64,000 nucleotides of DNA from Pseudomonas sp. SJZ079 (GTDB lineage: Bacteria; Pseudomonadota; Gammaproteobacteria; Pseudomonadales; Pseudomonadaceae), in contig NZ_VIUH01000018.1 of assembly GCF_007993865.1 (NCBI RefSeq), positions 41,982-105,981 of the forward strand, written 5' to 3'. The position numbers and the translations under genes were made by a program. Each line of letters begins with the position of its first letter. Positions within the stretch are counted from its first letter, which is position 1. The notes beneath the pieces are model-generated. The model saw nothing but the letters and a program-made list of their open reading frames with translations, did not search any database and was not told the DNA's origin. Of the stretch, positions 12,125 through 23,083 are shown one piece after another.

Positions 12125-13318
12125 ATGTTCGAACTCGTAGACAGCGCTCCGCTTAGTGCGGTTATCAAGGTCATAGGTGTCGGTGGTGGCGGCGGTAACG
12201 CCGTCAATCACATGGCTTCCAGCAACATCGAAGGCGTCGAGTTCATCTGCGCCAACACCGATGCGCAGGCACTGAAAAACATCGGTGCGCGCACCGTGCT
12301 GCAACTCGGCCCTGGTGTGACCAAGGGGCTGGGTGCCGGTGCCAACCCGGAAGTCGGTCGTCAGGCCGCCATGGAGGACCGCGAGCGTATCGCCGAAGTA
12401 TTGCAGGGCTGCGATATGGTCTTCATCACCACGGGCATGGGTGGGGGGACCGGTACCGGTGCCGCGCCGGTGATCGCCCAGGTGGCCAAGGAAATGGGTA
12501 TTCTCACCGTTGCGGTGGTGACCCGTCCGTTCCCGTTCGAAGGTCGTAAGCGCATGCAAATCGCCGACGAGGGCATTCGTGCGCTGTCGGAAAGCGTCGA
12601 TTCGTTGATCACTATCCCTAACGAAAAACTGCTGACCATCCTCGGTAAAGACGCCAGCTTGCTGTCGGCTTTCGCCAAGGCCGACGATGTGCTGGCCGGT
12701 GCCGTCCGCGGTATCTCCGACATCATCAAGCGTCCAGGGATGATCAACGTCGACTTCGCCGACGTGAAAACCGTGATGAGCGAAATGGGTATGGCGATGA
12801 TGGGTACCGGCTGCGCCAGCGGTCCGAATCGCGCCCGTGAAGCCACCGAAGCGGCAATTCGCAACCCGTTGCTGGAAGACGTCAACCTGCAAGGCGCGCG
12901 CGGCATCCTGGTGAACATCACCGCCGGTCCTGACCTGTCCCTGGGTGAATACTCCGACGTGGGTAGCATCATCGAGCAGTTCGCCTCCGAGCACGCCACG
13001 GTCAAAGTGGGAACCGTGATCGATCCGGATATGCGTGAAGAGTTGCACGTGACCGTGGTTGCCACTGGTCTGGGCGCGCGCATTGAAAAGCCGGTCAAAG
13101 TGGTCGATAACACCATGCAGGTCACGGCTGCTTCGTCGGCCTCGGCTGCTCCAGCAGCCCCTGCGCGCAGCGAGCAGAGTGTCAACTACAAGGACTACGA
13201 ACGGCCCACGGTCCAGCGCCAGAGCCACTCCGGTGCAGCTACTGCGGCCAAACTGAACGCGCACGATGACCTGGACTACCTGGACATCCCAGCGTTCTTG
13301 CGTCGTCAAGCCGATTGA
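12125..13318 (+). CDS. ftsZ: Cell division protein FtsZ
   Basis: Tubulin-like GTPase that forms the Z ring. The tubulin signature GGGTGTGAAP lies at about residues 106-115, and the N-terminal VIGVGGGGGNAVNHM is present. A variable linker (about 320-380) is followed by the conserved tail DYLDIPAFLRRQAD, which binds FtsA and ZipA. The length of 397 aa is normal. A very strong purine-rich ribosome site (AAGGAAGGAGAGG) precedes the ATG, in keeping with its high expression. Confidence 0.98.
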   Translation: MFELVDSAPLSAVIKVIGVGGGGGNAVNHMASSNIEGVEFICANTDAQALKNIGARTVLQLGPGVTKGLGAGANPEVGRQAAMEDRERIAEVLQGCDMVFITTGMGGGTGTGAAPVIAQVAKEMGILTVAVVTRPFPFEGRKRMQIADEGIRALSESVDSLITIPNEKLLTILGKDASLLSAFAKADDVLAGAVRGISDIIKRPGMINVDFADVKTVMSEMGMAMMGTGCASGPNRAREATEAAIRNPLLEDVNLQGARGILVNITAGPDLSLGEYSDVGSIIEQFASEHATVKVGTVIDPDMREELHVTVVATGLGARIEKPVKVVDNTMQVTAASSASAAPAAPARSEQSVNYKDYERPTVQRQSHSGAATAAKLNAHDDLDYLDIPAFLRRQAD

Positions 13319-13411
13319 TGGAGTGTATCAGGAGCATGGAATCGATTGGTGTTCAGCAAGGGCCGGTTCTGCTATTATCGCCGGCCATTGTTGAAAACAA
13401 TTCGCAACTAG

Positions 13412-14341
<930 letters not shown>

Positions 14342-14366
14342 GCAAGACTCTCTTCCTTTCTGATTC

Positions 14367-14396
14367 GAGGCCACCCTGGGGTGGCCTCTTTTTTTT
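14367..14396 (+). terminator. Rho-independent terminator after lpxC
   Basis: GAGGCCACCC at 14367-14376 pairs with GGGTGGCCTC at 14379-14388, directly followed by a run of eight T. It closes the dcw operon on the plus strand and separates it from the convergent dciA-type gene. Confidence 0.92.
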
Positions 14397-14434
14397 GGAG
14401 ACTGGCTTTGACCGCACGGAAGACCCGGGTCAGG

Positions 14435-14890
14435 TTATTCGCTGGGTTTGCCGTGTTTGGCCAGACGCTCCAGGGCGGCACGTAATTTAGGGTCGCGGAC
14501 CCCGTCGGCAGTGGCCTGGATGTTCTCGGCAGCGCTACTGGACAAGTGCATAGTGCGACCGACTGCACGCCTTTCGGCGGTCGGCGGTTGCACCTTGAAG
14601 AGGATTTTCGCTAAGGTCGCGAACTCTTCGAGTGCTTGCAGCTGTCTGAGCAGGCGCCGCTGTTGATAACGTAGACGGGTGGCCCAGTGGCCATCGGTCA
14701 CGATAAGAAGCAGGCAGCCCTCACGCCAGGACGCGACATGGCAGTGTTCGCGGGCCGCAGGTTGCAGCTGGCTTTCCAGCAAGCGTTGCAGGTGATCGAG
14801 GCGTTGCGCCTGATTGAATAACGCTTTCAAGGGCTTCGCTTCGCGCAGCAGCGCGGCGGGTGCTCGGGCCGGCAAGGGACGAAACGTCAT
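14435..14890 (-). CDS. dciA: DUF721 family protein, DciA-type replicative helicase operator
   Basis: A 151-aa basic protein of the DUF721 family, whose members (DciA) load DnaB in bacteria that lack DnaC. The N-terminal half carries LFNQAQRLDHLQRLLESQL and the fold continues to LRYQQRRLLRQLQALEEFATL. The open frame extends upstream, but the ATG at 14890 gives the typical MTFRPLPARAP start. It is convergent with lpxC and divergent from the M23 peptidase gene, the PAO1 PA4405 arrangement. The function is assigned by family and position. Confidence 0.8.
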   Translation of the reverse strand: MTFRPLPARAPAALLREAKPLKALFNQAQRLDHLQRLLESQLQPAAREHCHVASWREGCLLLIVTDGHWATRLRYQQRRLLRQLQALEEFATLAKILFKVQPPTAERRAVGRTMHLSSSAAENIQATADGVRDPKLRAALERLAKHGKPSE

Positions 14891-14971
14891 GGCAGGACGC
14901 CTGAAATTGTGGAGCCGCCATGGTAGCAGAAACCCTGCTGCCAACTTGGGCTCCACCGTAAAGGGGAAGCC

Positions 14972-15898
14972 ATGCACATCATTTTACTCAGTCGGCGTCA
15001 CGGCGCCGCACGTTCACTCAGCCTGGATTTACGTTGGCTGTTGCTGGTGCTGGTCGTGCTGATCGGCGCGATGCTGGCGACGGGGGCGGCGTTTGGTGCC
15101 TGGTGGGCGCCGCCATCGCTCAGCGAACAGGACAATGCGCAACTGACCCAGGCGCTGGATCAGCAGCGTGCAGAGGTCGGCGCGGCACGCAACGATGCGC
15201 AGCGTCAACTGGATGCCTTCGCCGTGCATGTTGCCGAGTTGCAGGCGCGCCTGACGCGTCTGGATGCACTGGGCGAGCGGCTGACCGAGCTGGCCGAGCT
15301 GGATTCCAGTGAATTCGATTTTTCCTTGAGTGTGGGGCAGGGCGGCCTGGAAGAGCCGCTCGATGCCGCCGCCTATGCGCCGCCATCGTTTCTCAGCAGT
15401 CTGGATGAGTTGGCGTTGCGGGTAGACAGCCGTGAGCAGCAGCTCGAAGTGCTGGAAGACCTGCTGGCCGAACGCCGCCTCAACGAAGCCGAGTATTTGG
15501 CGGGGCGCCCGGTCTTACAGGGTTATATCTCCTCTCCTTTCGGCCGGCGTACCGATCCTTTGCGTGGTCGTTTGAGTATGCACAAAGGCGTGGATTTCGC
15601 CGCCAAGGCCGGCAGCCCTGTGGTGGCTGTGGCTGCCGGTGTGGTGACCGCTTCGGGGCGTCGTTCCGGCTACGGTAATACGGTGGAGGTCAGTCATGCG
15701 GACGGCTATGTCACGCTGTATGCGCATAACCAGCGCAATCTAGTGCAGGTCGGCGACCTGGTGCAGCGCGGCCAAACCATCGCCAAGGTGGGCAGTACCG
15801 GGCGCTCTACCGGTTACCACGTGCACTTCGAAGTTACCTTGAATGGTCGTGTGGTCAATCCCGCCAGCTACATCGCGCGCGTCAGCGGCGTCGAATAA
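14972..15898 (+). CDS. M23 (LytM-type) metallopeptidase, inner-membrane anchored
   Basis: A 308-aa protein with one N-terminal membrane segment (residues about 19-40), a coiled-coil-like stretch (about 60-110) and a C-terminal M23 domain. The domain shows [36 protein letters not shown] and [14 protein letters not shown], including the H and HxH zinc ligands, so it looks catalytically competent as a peptidoglycan endopeptidase acting in the periplasm. AAGGGGAAG precedes the ATG. It lies next to the dcw cluster and upstream of secA, like PA4404. No specific gene name is justified. Confidence 0.88.
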   Translation: MHIILLSRRHGAARSLSLDLRWLLLVLVVLIGAMLATGAAFGAWWAPPSLSEQDNAQLTQALDQQRAEVGAARNDAQRQLDAFAVHVAELQARLTRLDALGERLTELAELDSSEFDFSLSVGQGGLEEPLDAAAYAPPSFLSSLDELALRVDSREQQLEVLEDLLAERRLNEAEYLAGRPVLQGYISSPFGRRTDPLRGRLSMHKGVDFAAKAGSPVVAVAAGVVTASGRRSGYGNTVEVSHADGYVTLYAHNQRNLVQVGDLVQRGQTIAKVGSTGRSTGYHVHFEVTLNGRVVNPASYIARVSGVE

Positions 15899-16017
15899 CG
15901 CCGCTTTCTTCATCCTCGTTTCCGGGTAGAATGCCCCCTTCGCACGCAGCCATGAGGGCTGCATGGGCGACTCACGGGGCCGCCCTCCATCCATACGCGT
16001 GGGAAGATCCTGTCGAT

Positions 16018-18753
16018 ATGTTTGCGCCTTTGTTGAAAAAACTCTTTGGAAGCAAGAACGAGCGTGAGGTCAAGCGCATGCTCAAGGCGGTTCAGGCCGT
16101 CAATGCCTTCGAGGAGCAGATGCTTGCGCTCTCGGATGAGCAACTGCGCGCCAAAACTGACGAATTCAAGGCCCGCCTGGGCAAAGGAGAAACCCTCGAC
16201 GCGCTGCTGTCGGAAGCCTTTGCCGTGGCCCGTGAAGCGGGCAAGCGCGTACTCGGCATGCGTCACTTCGACGTCCAGCTGATCGGTGGCATCACCTTGC
16301 ATGAAGGCATGATCGCCGAGATGCGTACCGGTGAAGGTAAAACCCTGGTGGCGACTCTGGCGGTGTACCTCAATGCGTTGTCCGGCAAGGGCGTGCATGT
16401 GGTCACGGTCAACGACTACCTGGCCCGTCGCGACGCCAACTGGATGCGTCCGCTGTATGAGTTTCTCGGTCTGTCGGTCGGTATCGTCACGCCCTTCATG
16501 CCGCCGGAAGAGAAGCGCGCGGCCTATGCCGCCGACATCACCTACGGCACCAACAACGAATTCGGCTTCGATTACCTGCGCGACAACATGGCCTTCAGCC
16601 TGGAGGACAAGTTCCAGCGCGAGCTGAACTTCGCGGTGATCGACGAAGTCGACTCGATCCTCATCGATGAGGCGCGCACGCCGCTGATCATCTCCGGTCA
16701 GGCCGAGGACAGCTCCAAGCTGTATATCGAGATCAACAAGCTGATCCCTCGCCTCAAGCAGCACATCGAGGAAGAGGAAGGCGTGGTCACTCAGGAAGGC
16801 CATTACTCGGTCGATGAGAAGACCCGTCAGGTCGAGCTGAATGAGGCGGGCCACCAGTTCGTCGAAGAGCTGCTGACTCAGGTGGGTTTGCTGGCCGAGG
16901 GCGAGAGCCTGTACTCCGCGCACAACCTGGGACTGCTGACCCATGTGTATTCCGCCCTGCGTGCGCACAAGCTGTTCCAGCGCAACGTCGAATACATCGT
17001 GCAGAACGATCAGGTCATCCTGGTCGACGAGCACACCGGTCGGACCATGCCGGGGCGGCGTCTTTCGGAAGGCCTGCACCAGGCGATCGAAGCCAAAGAA
17101 GGTCTGAGTATTCAGGCCGAGAGTCAGACGCTGGCCTCGACCACCTTCCAGAACTACTTCCGCCTGTATAACAAGCTGTCCGGCATGACCGGCACCGCCG
17201 ACACCGAGGCCTTCGAGTTCCATCAGATCTACGGTCTGGCGGTGATGGTCATCCCGACCAACCGGCCGTTGGCGCGTAAGGATTTCAACGACCTGGTCTA
17301 CCTGACCCAGGAAGAGAAGTACGCCGCGATCATCACCGATATCAAGGAATGCCAGGCCCAAGGTCGGCCGATTCTGGTCGGTACGGCGACCATCGAAACC
17401 TCCGAATACGTTTCGCGGCTGTTGGAAAAAGAAGGCATCGAGCACAAGGTGCTCAACGCCAAGTTCCATGAAAAAGAAGCCGAGATCATTGCCCAAGCCG
17501 GCCGCCCTGGCGCGCTGACCATCGCCACCAACATGGCCGGTCGCGGTACCGACATCCTCCTGGGTGGTAACTGGGAAGTCGAAGTGGCGGCGTTGGAAAG
17601 TCCAACCGACGAACAGGTGGCTCAGGTCAAGGCCGACTGGCAGAAACGTCACCAGCAGGTAATCGAAGCCGGCGGCCTGCACGTGATTGCCTCCGAACGG
17701 CATGAGTCGCGGCGTATCGATAACCAGCTGCGCGGCCGCTCCGGTCGTCAGGGCGACCCGGGCTCCAGCCGCTTCTACCTGTCGCTGGAAGACAGCCTGA
17801 TGCGCATCTTCGCCTCCGATCGGGTGAAGAACTTCATGAAGGCCCTGGGCATGCAAGCGGGCGAAGCGATCGAGCACCGCATGGTGACCAACGCCATCGA
17901 GAAGGCCCAGCGTAAGGTCGAAGGGCGTAACTTCGACATGCGTAAGCAACTGCTCGAATTCGATGACGTGTCCAACGAACAGCGCAAGGTGATCTATCAC
18001 ATGCGCAATACCCTGCTGGCGGCCGACGATATTGGCGAGACCATCGTCGACTTCCGTCAGGAGGTGCTGGACGGCACCATCAATGAACACATCGCGCCGC
18101 AGTCGCTGCCCGAACAGTGGGATATTGCCGGTCTGGAAGCCGCGCTGTTCAGCAGCTTCAGCCTGAAGTTGCCGATCCAGCAGTGGCTCGACGATGACCA
18201 CAAGCTTTATGAAGAAACCTTGCGCGAGCGGATTCTGCAAGAGCTGATCGCGGCCTACAACGAGAAGGAAGAGCTGGCCAGCGCCGAAGCCTTGCGCACC
18301 TTCGAGAAGCAGATTCTGCTGCGCGTGCTCGACGACCTGTGGAAGGACCACCTGTCGACCATGGATCACCTGCGCCACGGCATTCACCTGCGTGGTTATG
18401 CGCAGAAGAATCCCAAGCAGGAATACAAGCGCGAGTCCTTCACCCTGTTCCAGGAGCTGCTCAACTCGATCAAGCGTGACACCATCCGCGTGCTGTGCCA
18501 CGTCCAGGTACGCCGCGAAGACCCGATTGAGGAAGAGGCGCGTCTGCGCCAGGAAGCCGAAGCGATGGCGCAGCGCATGCAGTTCCAGCATGCCGAGGCC
18601 TCGGCGCTGGATCGGCCTGCCGACACCGCCGAAGAGGGTGATGTGGCGGTCGCCGCGGCGCCGGTGCGTAGCGAGCAGAAGACGGGGCGCAACGAGCCTT
18701 GCCCCTGTGGTTCCGGCAAGAAGTACAAGCACTGCCACGGTCAGATCAGCTGA
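16018..18753 (+). CDS. secA: Preprotein translocase ATPase SecA
   Basis: Motor ATPase of the Sec export pathway. Walker A (MRTGEGKT) is at about residues 102-109, the DEAD-like motif is VIDEVDSI, and motif VI-like [10 protein letters not shown] is present. The C-terminal zinc/SecB-binding tail [14 protein letters not shown] is complete. The ATG at 16018 gives [16 protein letters not shown] and 911 aa, the usual length; the frame is open 29 codons further up, but that extension does not resemble SecA. A small GCAGCC/GGCTGC hairpin lies at 15946-15962 in the leader; I see no SecM-like gene. Confidence 0.97.
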   Translation: MFAPLLKKLFGSKNEREVKRMLKAVQAVNAFEEQMLALSDEQLRAKTDEFKARLGKGETLDALLSEAFAVAREAGKRVLGMRHFDVQLIGGITLHEGMIAEMRTGEGKTLVATLAVYLNALSGKGVHVVTVNDYLARRDANWMRPLYEFLGLSVGIVTPFMPPEEKRAAYAADITYGTNNEFGFDYLRDNMAFSLEDKFQRELNFAVIDEVDSILIDEARTPLIISGQAEDSSKLYIEINKLIPRLKQHIEEEEGVVTQEGHYSVDEKTRQVELNEAGHQFVEELLTQVGLLAEGESLYSAHNLGLLTHVYSALRAHKLFQRNVEYIVQNDQVILVDEHTGRTMPGRRLSEGLHQAIEAKEGLSIQAESQTLASTTFQNYFRLYNKLSGMTGTADTEAFEFHQIYGLAVMVIPTNRPLARKDFNDLVYLTQEEKYAAIITDIKECQAQGRPILVGTATIETSEYVSRLLEKEGIEHKVLNAKFHEKEAEIIAQAGRPGALTIATNMAGRGTDILLGGNWEVEVAALESPTDEQVAQVKADWQKRHQQVIEAGGLHVIASERHESRRIDNQLRGRSGRQGDPGSSRFYLSLEDSLMRIFASDRVKNFMKALGMQAGEAIEHRMVTNAIEKAQRKVEGRNFDMRKQLLEFDDVSNEQRKVIYHMRNTLLAADDIGETIVDFRQEVLDGTINEHIAPQSLPEQWDIAGLEAALFSSFSLKLPIQQWLDDDHKLYEETLRERILQELIAAYNEKEELASAEALRTFEKQILLRVLDDLWKDHLSTMDHLRHGIHLRGYAQKNPKQEYKRESFTLFQELLNSIKRDTIRVLCHVQVRREDPIEEEARLRQEAEAMAQRMQFQHAEASALDRPADTAEEGDVAVAAAPVRSEQKTGRNEPCPCGSGKKYKHCHGQIS

Positions 18754-18814
18754 TCGGGCGAGCCGTACAGTAGTACGGGCATGGGGTTTGGCTATGCTTG
18801 ACCCTGCCGGGATG

Positions 18815-18849
18815 ACGCCGCGAACGGTTTAACCGCTCGCGGCGTTTTA
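18815..18849 (+). terminator. Terminator hairpin downstream of secA
   Basis: ACGCCGCGA at 18815-18823 pairs with TCGCGGCGT at 18837-18845, with further pairing in the loop (CGGTT/AACCG), and is followed by TTT. It separates secA from argJ. Confidence 0.8.
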
Positions 18850-18918
18850 CCATCGGTTTTGCCATCGAGTGCACACACCAGGCGATACGACGTTTTATTA
18901 CTTCAAGGAGCGTTTCTT

Positions 18919-20136
18919 ATGGCTGTTGGTCTTGGCCCGCTGTCTACCCTGCACCCGGTTCCAGGTTTTGAACTGGGCATCGCTTCGGCCGGCATCAAGC
19001 GCCCAGGGCGCAAGGATGTGGTGGTGATGCGCTGCGCCGAGGGCTCCAGTGTCGCCGGCGTGTTCACCCTCAATGCCTTCTGCGCGGCCCCGGTGATTCT
19101 GGCCAAGAAGCGCGTGCAGGGCCCCGTGCGCTACCTGTTGACCAACACCGGCAATGCCAATGCCGGCACCGGCGAGCCTGGCCTGCAGGATGCTTCCCGC
19201 ACCTGCGCGGCGCTGGCCCAGTTGGCGGGTGTCGAGGAAAGCACGGTGTTGCCGTTTTCCACTGGGGTAATCGGTGAGCCGTTACCGGTGGAGAAGATCG
19301 AGGGCGCGTTGCAGGCCGCGCTGGACGATTTGTCGGAGAAGCATTGGGCCGAGGCCGCCGTGGGCATCATGACCACCGACACCTTGCCCAAGGGCGCCAG
19401 CCGTCAGTTCGTGCATGACGGCGTCACGGTGACCGTCACCGGCATCAGCAAGGGCGCGGGGATGATCAAGCCGAACATGGCGACCATGCTCGGCTATATC
19501 GCCACCGACGCCAAGGTCGCTCAAGGCGTGCTGCGCGATCTGCTGCGCGATGCGGCGAACAAGTCGTTCAACCGCATCACCATCGACGGCGACACCTCGA
19601 CCAACGACTGCTGCATGCTGATCGCCACCGGTAAGGCGGCGTTGCCGGAAATCACCCAGGCCAGCGGGGCGTTGTTTGCCGCGCTCAAGCAGGCGGTGTT
19701 CGAGGTGTGCATGGAAGTGGCCCAGGCCATCGTGCGCGACGGCGAGGGCGCGACCAAGTTCGTCACCGTGCAGGTCAATGGCGGGGCGACTCACCAGGAG
19801 TGCCTGGACGTCGGTTATGCCGTGGCTCATTCGCCGCTGATCAAGACCGCGCTGTTCGCCTCCGACCCGAACTGGGGACGGATTCTCGCGGCGGTCGGGC
19901 GTGCCGGGGTGGCGCAACTGGACGTGAGCAAGATCGATGTGTTCCTCGGCGAGGTGTGCATCGCCAGTCGCGGCTGCCGCGCGGCCAGCTATACCGAGGC
20001 GCAGGGTTCGGCGGTGATGGCCGAAGCGGAAATCACCATCCGCATCGAGTTGGGCCGCGGCAGCTGCAGCGAAACCATCTGGACCACCGACCTGTCCCAC
20101 GAGTATGTGAAGATCAACGCCGAGTACCGCACCTGA
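18919..20136 (+). CDS. argJ: Glutamate N-acetyltransferase / ornithine acetyltransferase ArgJ
   Basis: Transfers the acetyl group from N-acetylornithine to glutamate in the cyclic arginine pathway. The protein self-cleaves before a threonine; the expected site is visible in [15 protein letters not shown] (A|TML). The C-terminal LELGRGS-type segment and EYRT end are present. The ATG at 18919 has CAAGGAG upstream and gives 405 aa, as in P. aeruginosa; the frame upstream is open but unrelated. Whether it is also an N-acetylglutamate synthase cannot be told from sequence. Confidence 0.95.
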   Translation: MAVGLGPLSTLHPVPGFELGIASAGIKRPGRKDVVVMRCAEGSSVAGVFTLNAFCAAPVILAKKRVQGPVRYLLTNTGNANAGTGEPGLQDASRTCAALAQLAGVEESTVLPFSTGVIGEPLPVEKIEGALQAALDDLSEKHWAEAAVGIMTTDTLPKGASRQFVHDGVTVTVTGISKGAGMIKPNMATMLGYIATDAKVAQGVLRDLLRDAANKSFNRITIDGDTSTNDCCMLIATGKAALPEITQASGALFAALKQAVFEVCMEVAQAIVRDGEGATKFVTVQVNGGATHQECLDVGYAVAHSPLIKTALFASDPNWGRILAAVGRAGVAQLDVSKIDVFLGEVCIASRGCRAASYTEAQGSAVMAEAEITIRIELGRGSCSETIWTTDLSHEYVKINAEYRT

Positions 20137-20166
20137 TCGGGGTGTATGCGTTGTAACGCTGTCGCT

Positions 20167-20205
20167 ATTCCCGTTGCTCATGGGCCCATGAACAACGGGA
20201 ATTTG
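20167..20205. terminator. Long hairpin downstream of argJ
   Basis: ATTCCCGTTG at 20167-20176 pairs with CAACGGGAAT at 20193-20202. The loop itself is the perfect palindrome TCATGGGCCCATGA (20178-20191). A short TTT follows. It probably ends argJ transcription; the tandem palindromes make a stable extended hairpin. Confidence 0.65.
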
Positions 20206-20272
20206 CTATTCGCAGGGCCGCCTTTTACCGTCGACTGAGCTGTCCTCACTGGTTAACGCACGGAGCGACCCC

Positions 20273-20905
20273 ATGTCCCTGAATCTGATCATCGGCAACA
20301 AGCGCTATTCCTCCTGGTCGCTGCGCGCGGCCTTGGCCTTGGAGCTGAGCGGCGCGCCTTATACGGAACAGCTGATTGCGCTCGATCGCGCGGATACCCA
20401 GGCGCGTATCCGTGAGCACTCACCGACCGGCAAGGTACCGTTGCTGAAAACCGAGGAGGGGCCGGTGTGGGACTCCCTGGCGATCGGTGAATACCTCGCC
20501 GAGCGCTTCCCCGAGGCCCACCTCTGGCCACGCGGTCAGTACGCCCGCGCGCTGGCCCGTAGCGTGTGTGCGGAAATGCACAGCGGCTTCGTTGCGTTGC
20601 GTACGCACCTGCCGATGGACCTCAAGCGCGATCAGGCGCTGGCCGAGGTGCCGGACGACGCCCTGGCCGACATTCGGCGAGTCTGCGCGCTGTGGGCCGA
20701 ATGCCGTGAGCGCTTCGGCCAGGACGGCCCGTTTCTGTTCGGCCATGCCAGCCTGGCGGACGCCTATTTTGCGCCGGCGGCTGCGCGGTTGCGCAGTTAC
20801 CAGGTCGATTTGCCCGAGGTCGCGGCGGCCTATGTGGCCACCGTCTATCAGTGGCCGGCGTTTCAGCGTTGGTATCAGGCAGCTCTCAAGGAGCAGCTAG
20901 GGTGA
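20273..20905 (+). CDS. Glutathione S-transferase family protein
   Basis: A 210-aa cytosolic GST-type protein. The N-terminal thioredoxin-like domain starts LIIGNKRYSSWSLRAALAL, in which the serines could activate glutathione. The conserved GKVPLL turn precedes WDSLAIGEYLAERFP (glutathione-binding ES-like segment). An all-helical C-terminal domain follows. The substrate is unknown. It overlaps the next gene by 4 bases (GTGA), so the two are probably co-translated. Position matches PA4401. Confidence 0.88.
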   Translation: MSLNLIIGNKRYSSWSLRAALALELSGAPYTEQLIALDRADTQARIREHSPTGKVPLLKTEEGPVWDSLAIGEYLAERFPEAHLWPRGQYARALARSVCAEMHSGFVALRTHLPMDLKRDQALAEVPDDALADIRRVCALWAECRERFGQDGPFLFGHASLADAYFAPAAARLRSYQVDLPEVAAAYVATVYQWPAFQRWYQAALKEQLG

Positions 20906-21843
20906 AACGCGTGCATGTGGCTGCGGCGGTGATTCGTGGCGCGGACGGACGCATCCTGATCGCCAAGCGGGCGGATGCTAGCCATCAGGGCGGCCTCTGG
21001 GAGTTTCCCGGCGGCAAGGTGGAAAACGGCGAGGCGATTGAGGCGGCCCTGGCTCGGGAGCTGCAGGAAGAGCTGGGCATTCATCCGACAGCGGCGCGGC
21101 CGTTGATCCAGGTGCGTCACGACTACCCGGACAAGCAGGTGCTGCTGGACGTCTGGGAGGTCTCGGCGTTCGCTGGCCAAGCGCATGGCGCAGAAGGGCA
21201 ACCGCTGGCCTGGGTCAATCCGCGGCAGTTGGGCGACTATGAGTTTCCGGCCGCCAATCGCCCCATCGTTGCCGCCGCGCGCTTGCCCGAGCGCTACCTG
21301 ATCACCCCGGATGGACTGGGGCCAGCAGAATTATTGCGCGGTATCCAGCGTGCGCTGGACAGCGGCATCGCTCTGCTGCAATTGCGCGCCCCGGCGATGT
21401 TCGACCCGCAGTACCGTGACCTGGCGCTGGATGCCGTGGGGCTGTGCGCTGGACGTGCGCAGCTGATGCTCAAGGGGCCGCTGGAATGGTTGAGCGACTT
21501 TCCCGCCGCTGGCTGGCACCTGACGGCCCAACAGCTGCGCGAACTGGCAGATAGCGGACGGCCGTTAGCGGCCGAGCGCTGGCTGGCGGCGTCTTGTCAC
21601 TCGGCTGAAGAACTGGCGCTGGCGGCGCAGTTGGGGGTGGATTTCGTCACCCTGTCGCCGCTGCAAGCGACGCCCACTCACCCGCAGGCACAACCACTCG
21701 GCTGGACCCGTGCGAGCGAATTGTTGCAGGGCTTCAAGCAACCGGCGTATCTGCTCGGCGGCGTGGGCCCGACCGAGCTTGAGCGGGCGTGGCAGATCGG
21801 GGCGCAGGGGGTGGCGGGGATTCGCGCGTTCTGGCCGGACTAA
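20902..21843 (+). CDS. Nudix hydrolase (MutT-like) fused to thiamine phosphate synthase-like domain
   Basis: A two-domain protein of 313 aa. Residues about 1-130 are a Nudix domain with a full Nudix box (GGKVENGEAIEAALARELQEELG), as in MutT enzymes that hydrolyse 8-oxo-dGTP. Residues about 140-313 resemble the ThiE/TenI barrel (LLQLRAP, GWHLTAQQL, AASCHSAEELALAAQLGVDFVTLSP, YLLGGVGP). The GTG start at 20902 overlaps the upstream GST stop. The fusion is widespread in Pseudomonas (PA4400). The substrate of the second domain is unknown, and it may have lost thiamine chemistry. Confidence 0.88.
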   Translation: MKRVHVAAAVIRGADGRILIAKRADASHQGGLWEFPGGKVENGEAIEAALARELQEELGIHPTAARPLIQVRHDYPDKQVLLDVWEVSAFAGQAHGAEGQPLAWVNPRQLGDYEFPAANRPIVAAARLPERYLITPDGLGPAELLRGIQRALDSGIALLQLRAPAMFDPQYRDLALDAVGLCAGRAQLMLKGPLEWLSDFPAAGWHLTAQQLRELADSGRPLAAERWLAASCHSAEELALAAQLGVDFVTLSPLQATPTHPQAQPLGWTRASELLQGFKQPAYLLGGVGPTELERAWQIGAQGVAGIRAFWPD

Positions 21844-21854
21844 TCAGTCGTGAC

Positions 21855-21885
21855 TTGACCGTGATGAGCCTGGGGAAGGTATATT
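21855..21885 (+). promoter_or_regulatory. Possible sigma-70 promoter for the HPP-CBS gene
   Basis: TTGACC at 21855-21860 and TATATT at 21880-21885 are separated by 19 bases, slightly longer than ideal. They sit about 40 bases before the GTG start of the HPP-CBS gene. Confidence 0.4.
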
Positions 21886-21925
21886 GCACGCCCTGAAACG
21901 GTGCAAAGACAGGCGGGCGTGAGCG

Positions 21926-23044
21926 GTGAATAGTTTTAAGGGCTGGTTGCAGGGTTTCTGGCCGGCCCCGATGACCATCAGTCGAGGCGAGCAGGGCTTG
22001 AGTTGTGTCGGGGCCTTGCTCGGTTTGTTGTTCACCGGCTGGTTTTGTCGCCAGGCCATGGGCGGTGCCAGCCTCTGGCTGGTCGCGCCGATGGGCGCGT
22101 CCGCTGTCTTGCTGTTTGCCGTGCCTTCCAGTCCGCTGGCACAGCCCTGGTCGGTGGTCGGAGGCAGTTTGCTCGCCGCCTTGGTGGGAGTGAGCTGCGC
22201 CAAGTGGCTGGGGCATTCCGGGCTGGCGGCTGCCGTCGCCGGTGCTGTAGCGATTGCCGCGATGTTTGCCCTGCGTTGCCTGCATCCACCGGGTGGGGCC
22301 ATCGCCTTGACCGCCGTATTGGGCGGCGAGGAAGTGACGCGGCTCGGTTATCACTTCGTGCTGTACCCGGTCGCCCTGAATGTCCTGGGCTTGTTGCTGA
22401 TAGCCCTGCTGTTCAATAACGCACTCAGACGCCGCTACCCGCACCGTCCGGTTGAACATGGCAACGTGCATAAGACCGCCGACCCGATCCCGCGTGACCG
22501 CCTGGGCTTTACCCCCGAGGACCTGGATGCGGTGCTCAATGCGCGCGGCGAACTGCTGGATATCGCCCGTGGCGACCTGGAAGAGATTTTGCGGCAAACC
22601 GAGGAGCGGGCCTATCGACGGCGTTTCGGCGAGACGCGCTGTGTCGACATCATGTCCAAGGACGTGCTGAGCCTGGCCCCGGACGCCACTGTCGGCGCGG
22701 CCCTGAAGCAGATGCATGGACACCGGCTGAGTGCCATGCCGGTGGTCGATCCGCAGCGCACGCTGCACGGCATGCTCTATCTGCATGACGCGATGCAGCT
22801 TGGGCCCGAGGCCGAGCAGGTACAGGTCGGGCAACTGATGCAGCGCAAGGTGCCGAGCTGTCGGCCGGACTGGCCCATTACCTACCTGATACAGCTGTTG
22901 TCCGATGGCAGCGTGCATAAAGTGCCGGTACTGGATGAGCATGGCGTGCTGTTGGGCATCGTCACCCAGACCGACCTGGTGGCTGCACTGTTTCGGGTGT
23001 CCCTGGAAACCCACCCGGGTAGAGTCGCCGCGCAGGCTGTTTGA
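21926..23044 (+). CDS. HPP-family membrane protein with C-terminal CBS domain pair
   Basis: A 372-aa protein. Residues about 15-165 hold four to five membrane segments of the HPP family, including LRCLHPPGGAIALTAVLGG, which carries the HPP motif. Residues about 235-365 hold two CBS repeats (VDIMSKDVLSLAPDATVGAAL, VPVLDEHGVLLGIVTQTDLV), which usually bind adenine nucleotides and regulate the attached module. HPP proteins have been linked to nitrite transport in plastids; the bacterial role here is not known. The start is a GTG at 21926. It is convergent with the PAP2 gene. Confidence 0.85.
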   Translation: MNSFKGWLQGFWPAPMTISRGEQGLSCVGALLGLLFTGWFCRQAMGGASLWLVAPMGASAVLLFAVPSSPLAQPWSVVGGSLLAALVGVSCAKWLGHSGLAAAVAGAVAIAAMFALRCLHPPGGAIALTAVLGGEEVTRLGYHFVLYPVALNVLGLLLIALLFNNALRRRYPHRPVEHGNVHKTADPIPRDRLGFTPEDLDAVLNARGELLDIARGDLEEILRQTEERAYRRRFGETRCVDIMSKDVLSLAPDATVGAALKQMHGHRLSAMPVVDPQRTLHGMLYLHDAMQLGPEAEQVQVGQLMQRKVPSCRPDWPITYLIQLLSDGSVHKVPVLDEHGVLLGIVTQTDLVAALFRVSLETHPGRVAAQAV

Positions 23045-23083
23045 TCCGTTTGATCCGTTTAGTCGCGCGGTTGCTTGCTTGGC

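Noticed and set aside
13346..13378. Possible lpxC promoter (TTGGTG, TATTAT)
   Set aside because: Spacing of 21 bases is too long for a confident sigma-70 promoter; mentioned under lpxC only.
15931..16017. 29-codon N-terminal extension of SecA
   Set aside because: SecA proteins begin with the [15 protein letters not shown] helix; the extension has no similarity and no ribosome site.
15910..18738. 942-aa open frame antisense to secA
   Set aside because: It mirrors the secA codon frame, a usual effect of high GC content and third-position bias; its protein has low-complexity His/Gln/Val composition and no recognised domain.
23041..23062. Tandem TTGATCCGTT repeat at the end of the HPP-CBS gene
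   Set aside because: Only two short copies; likely slippage at a gene end, no evidence of function.
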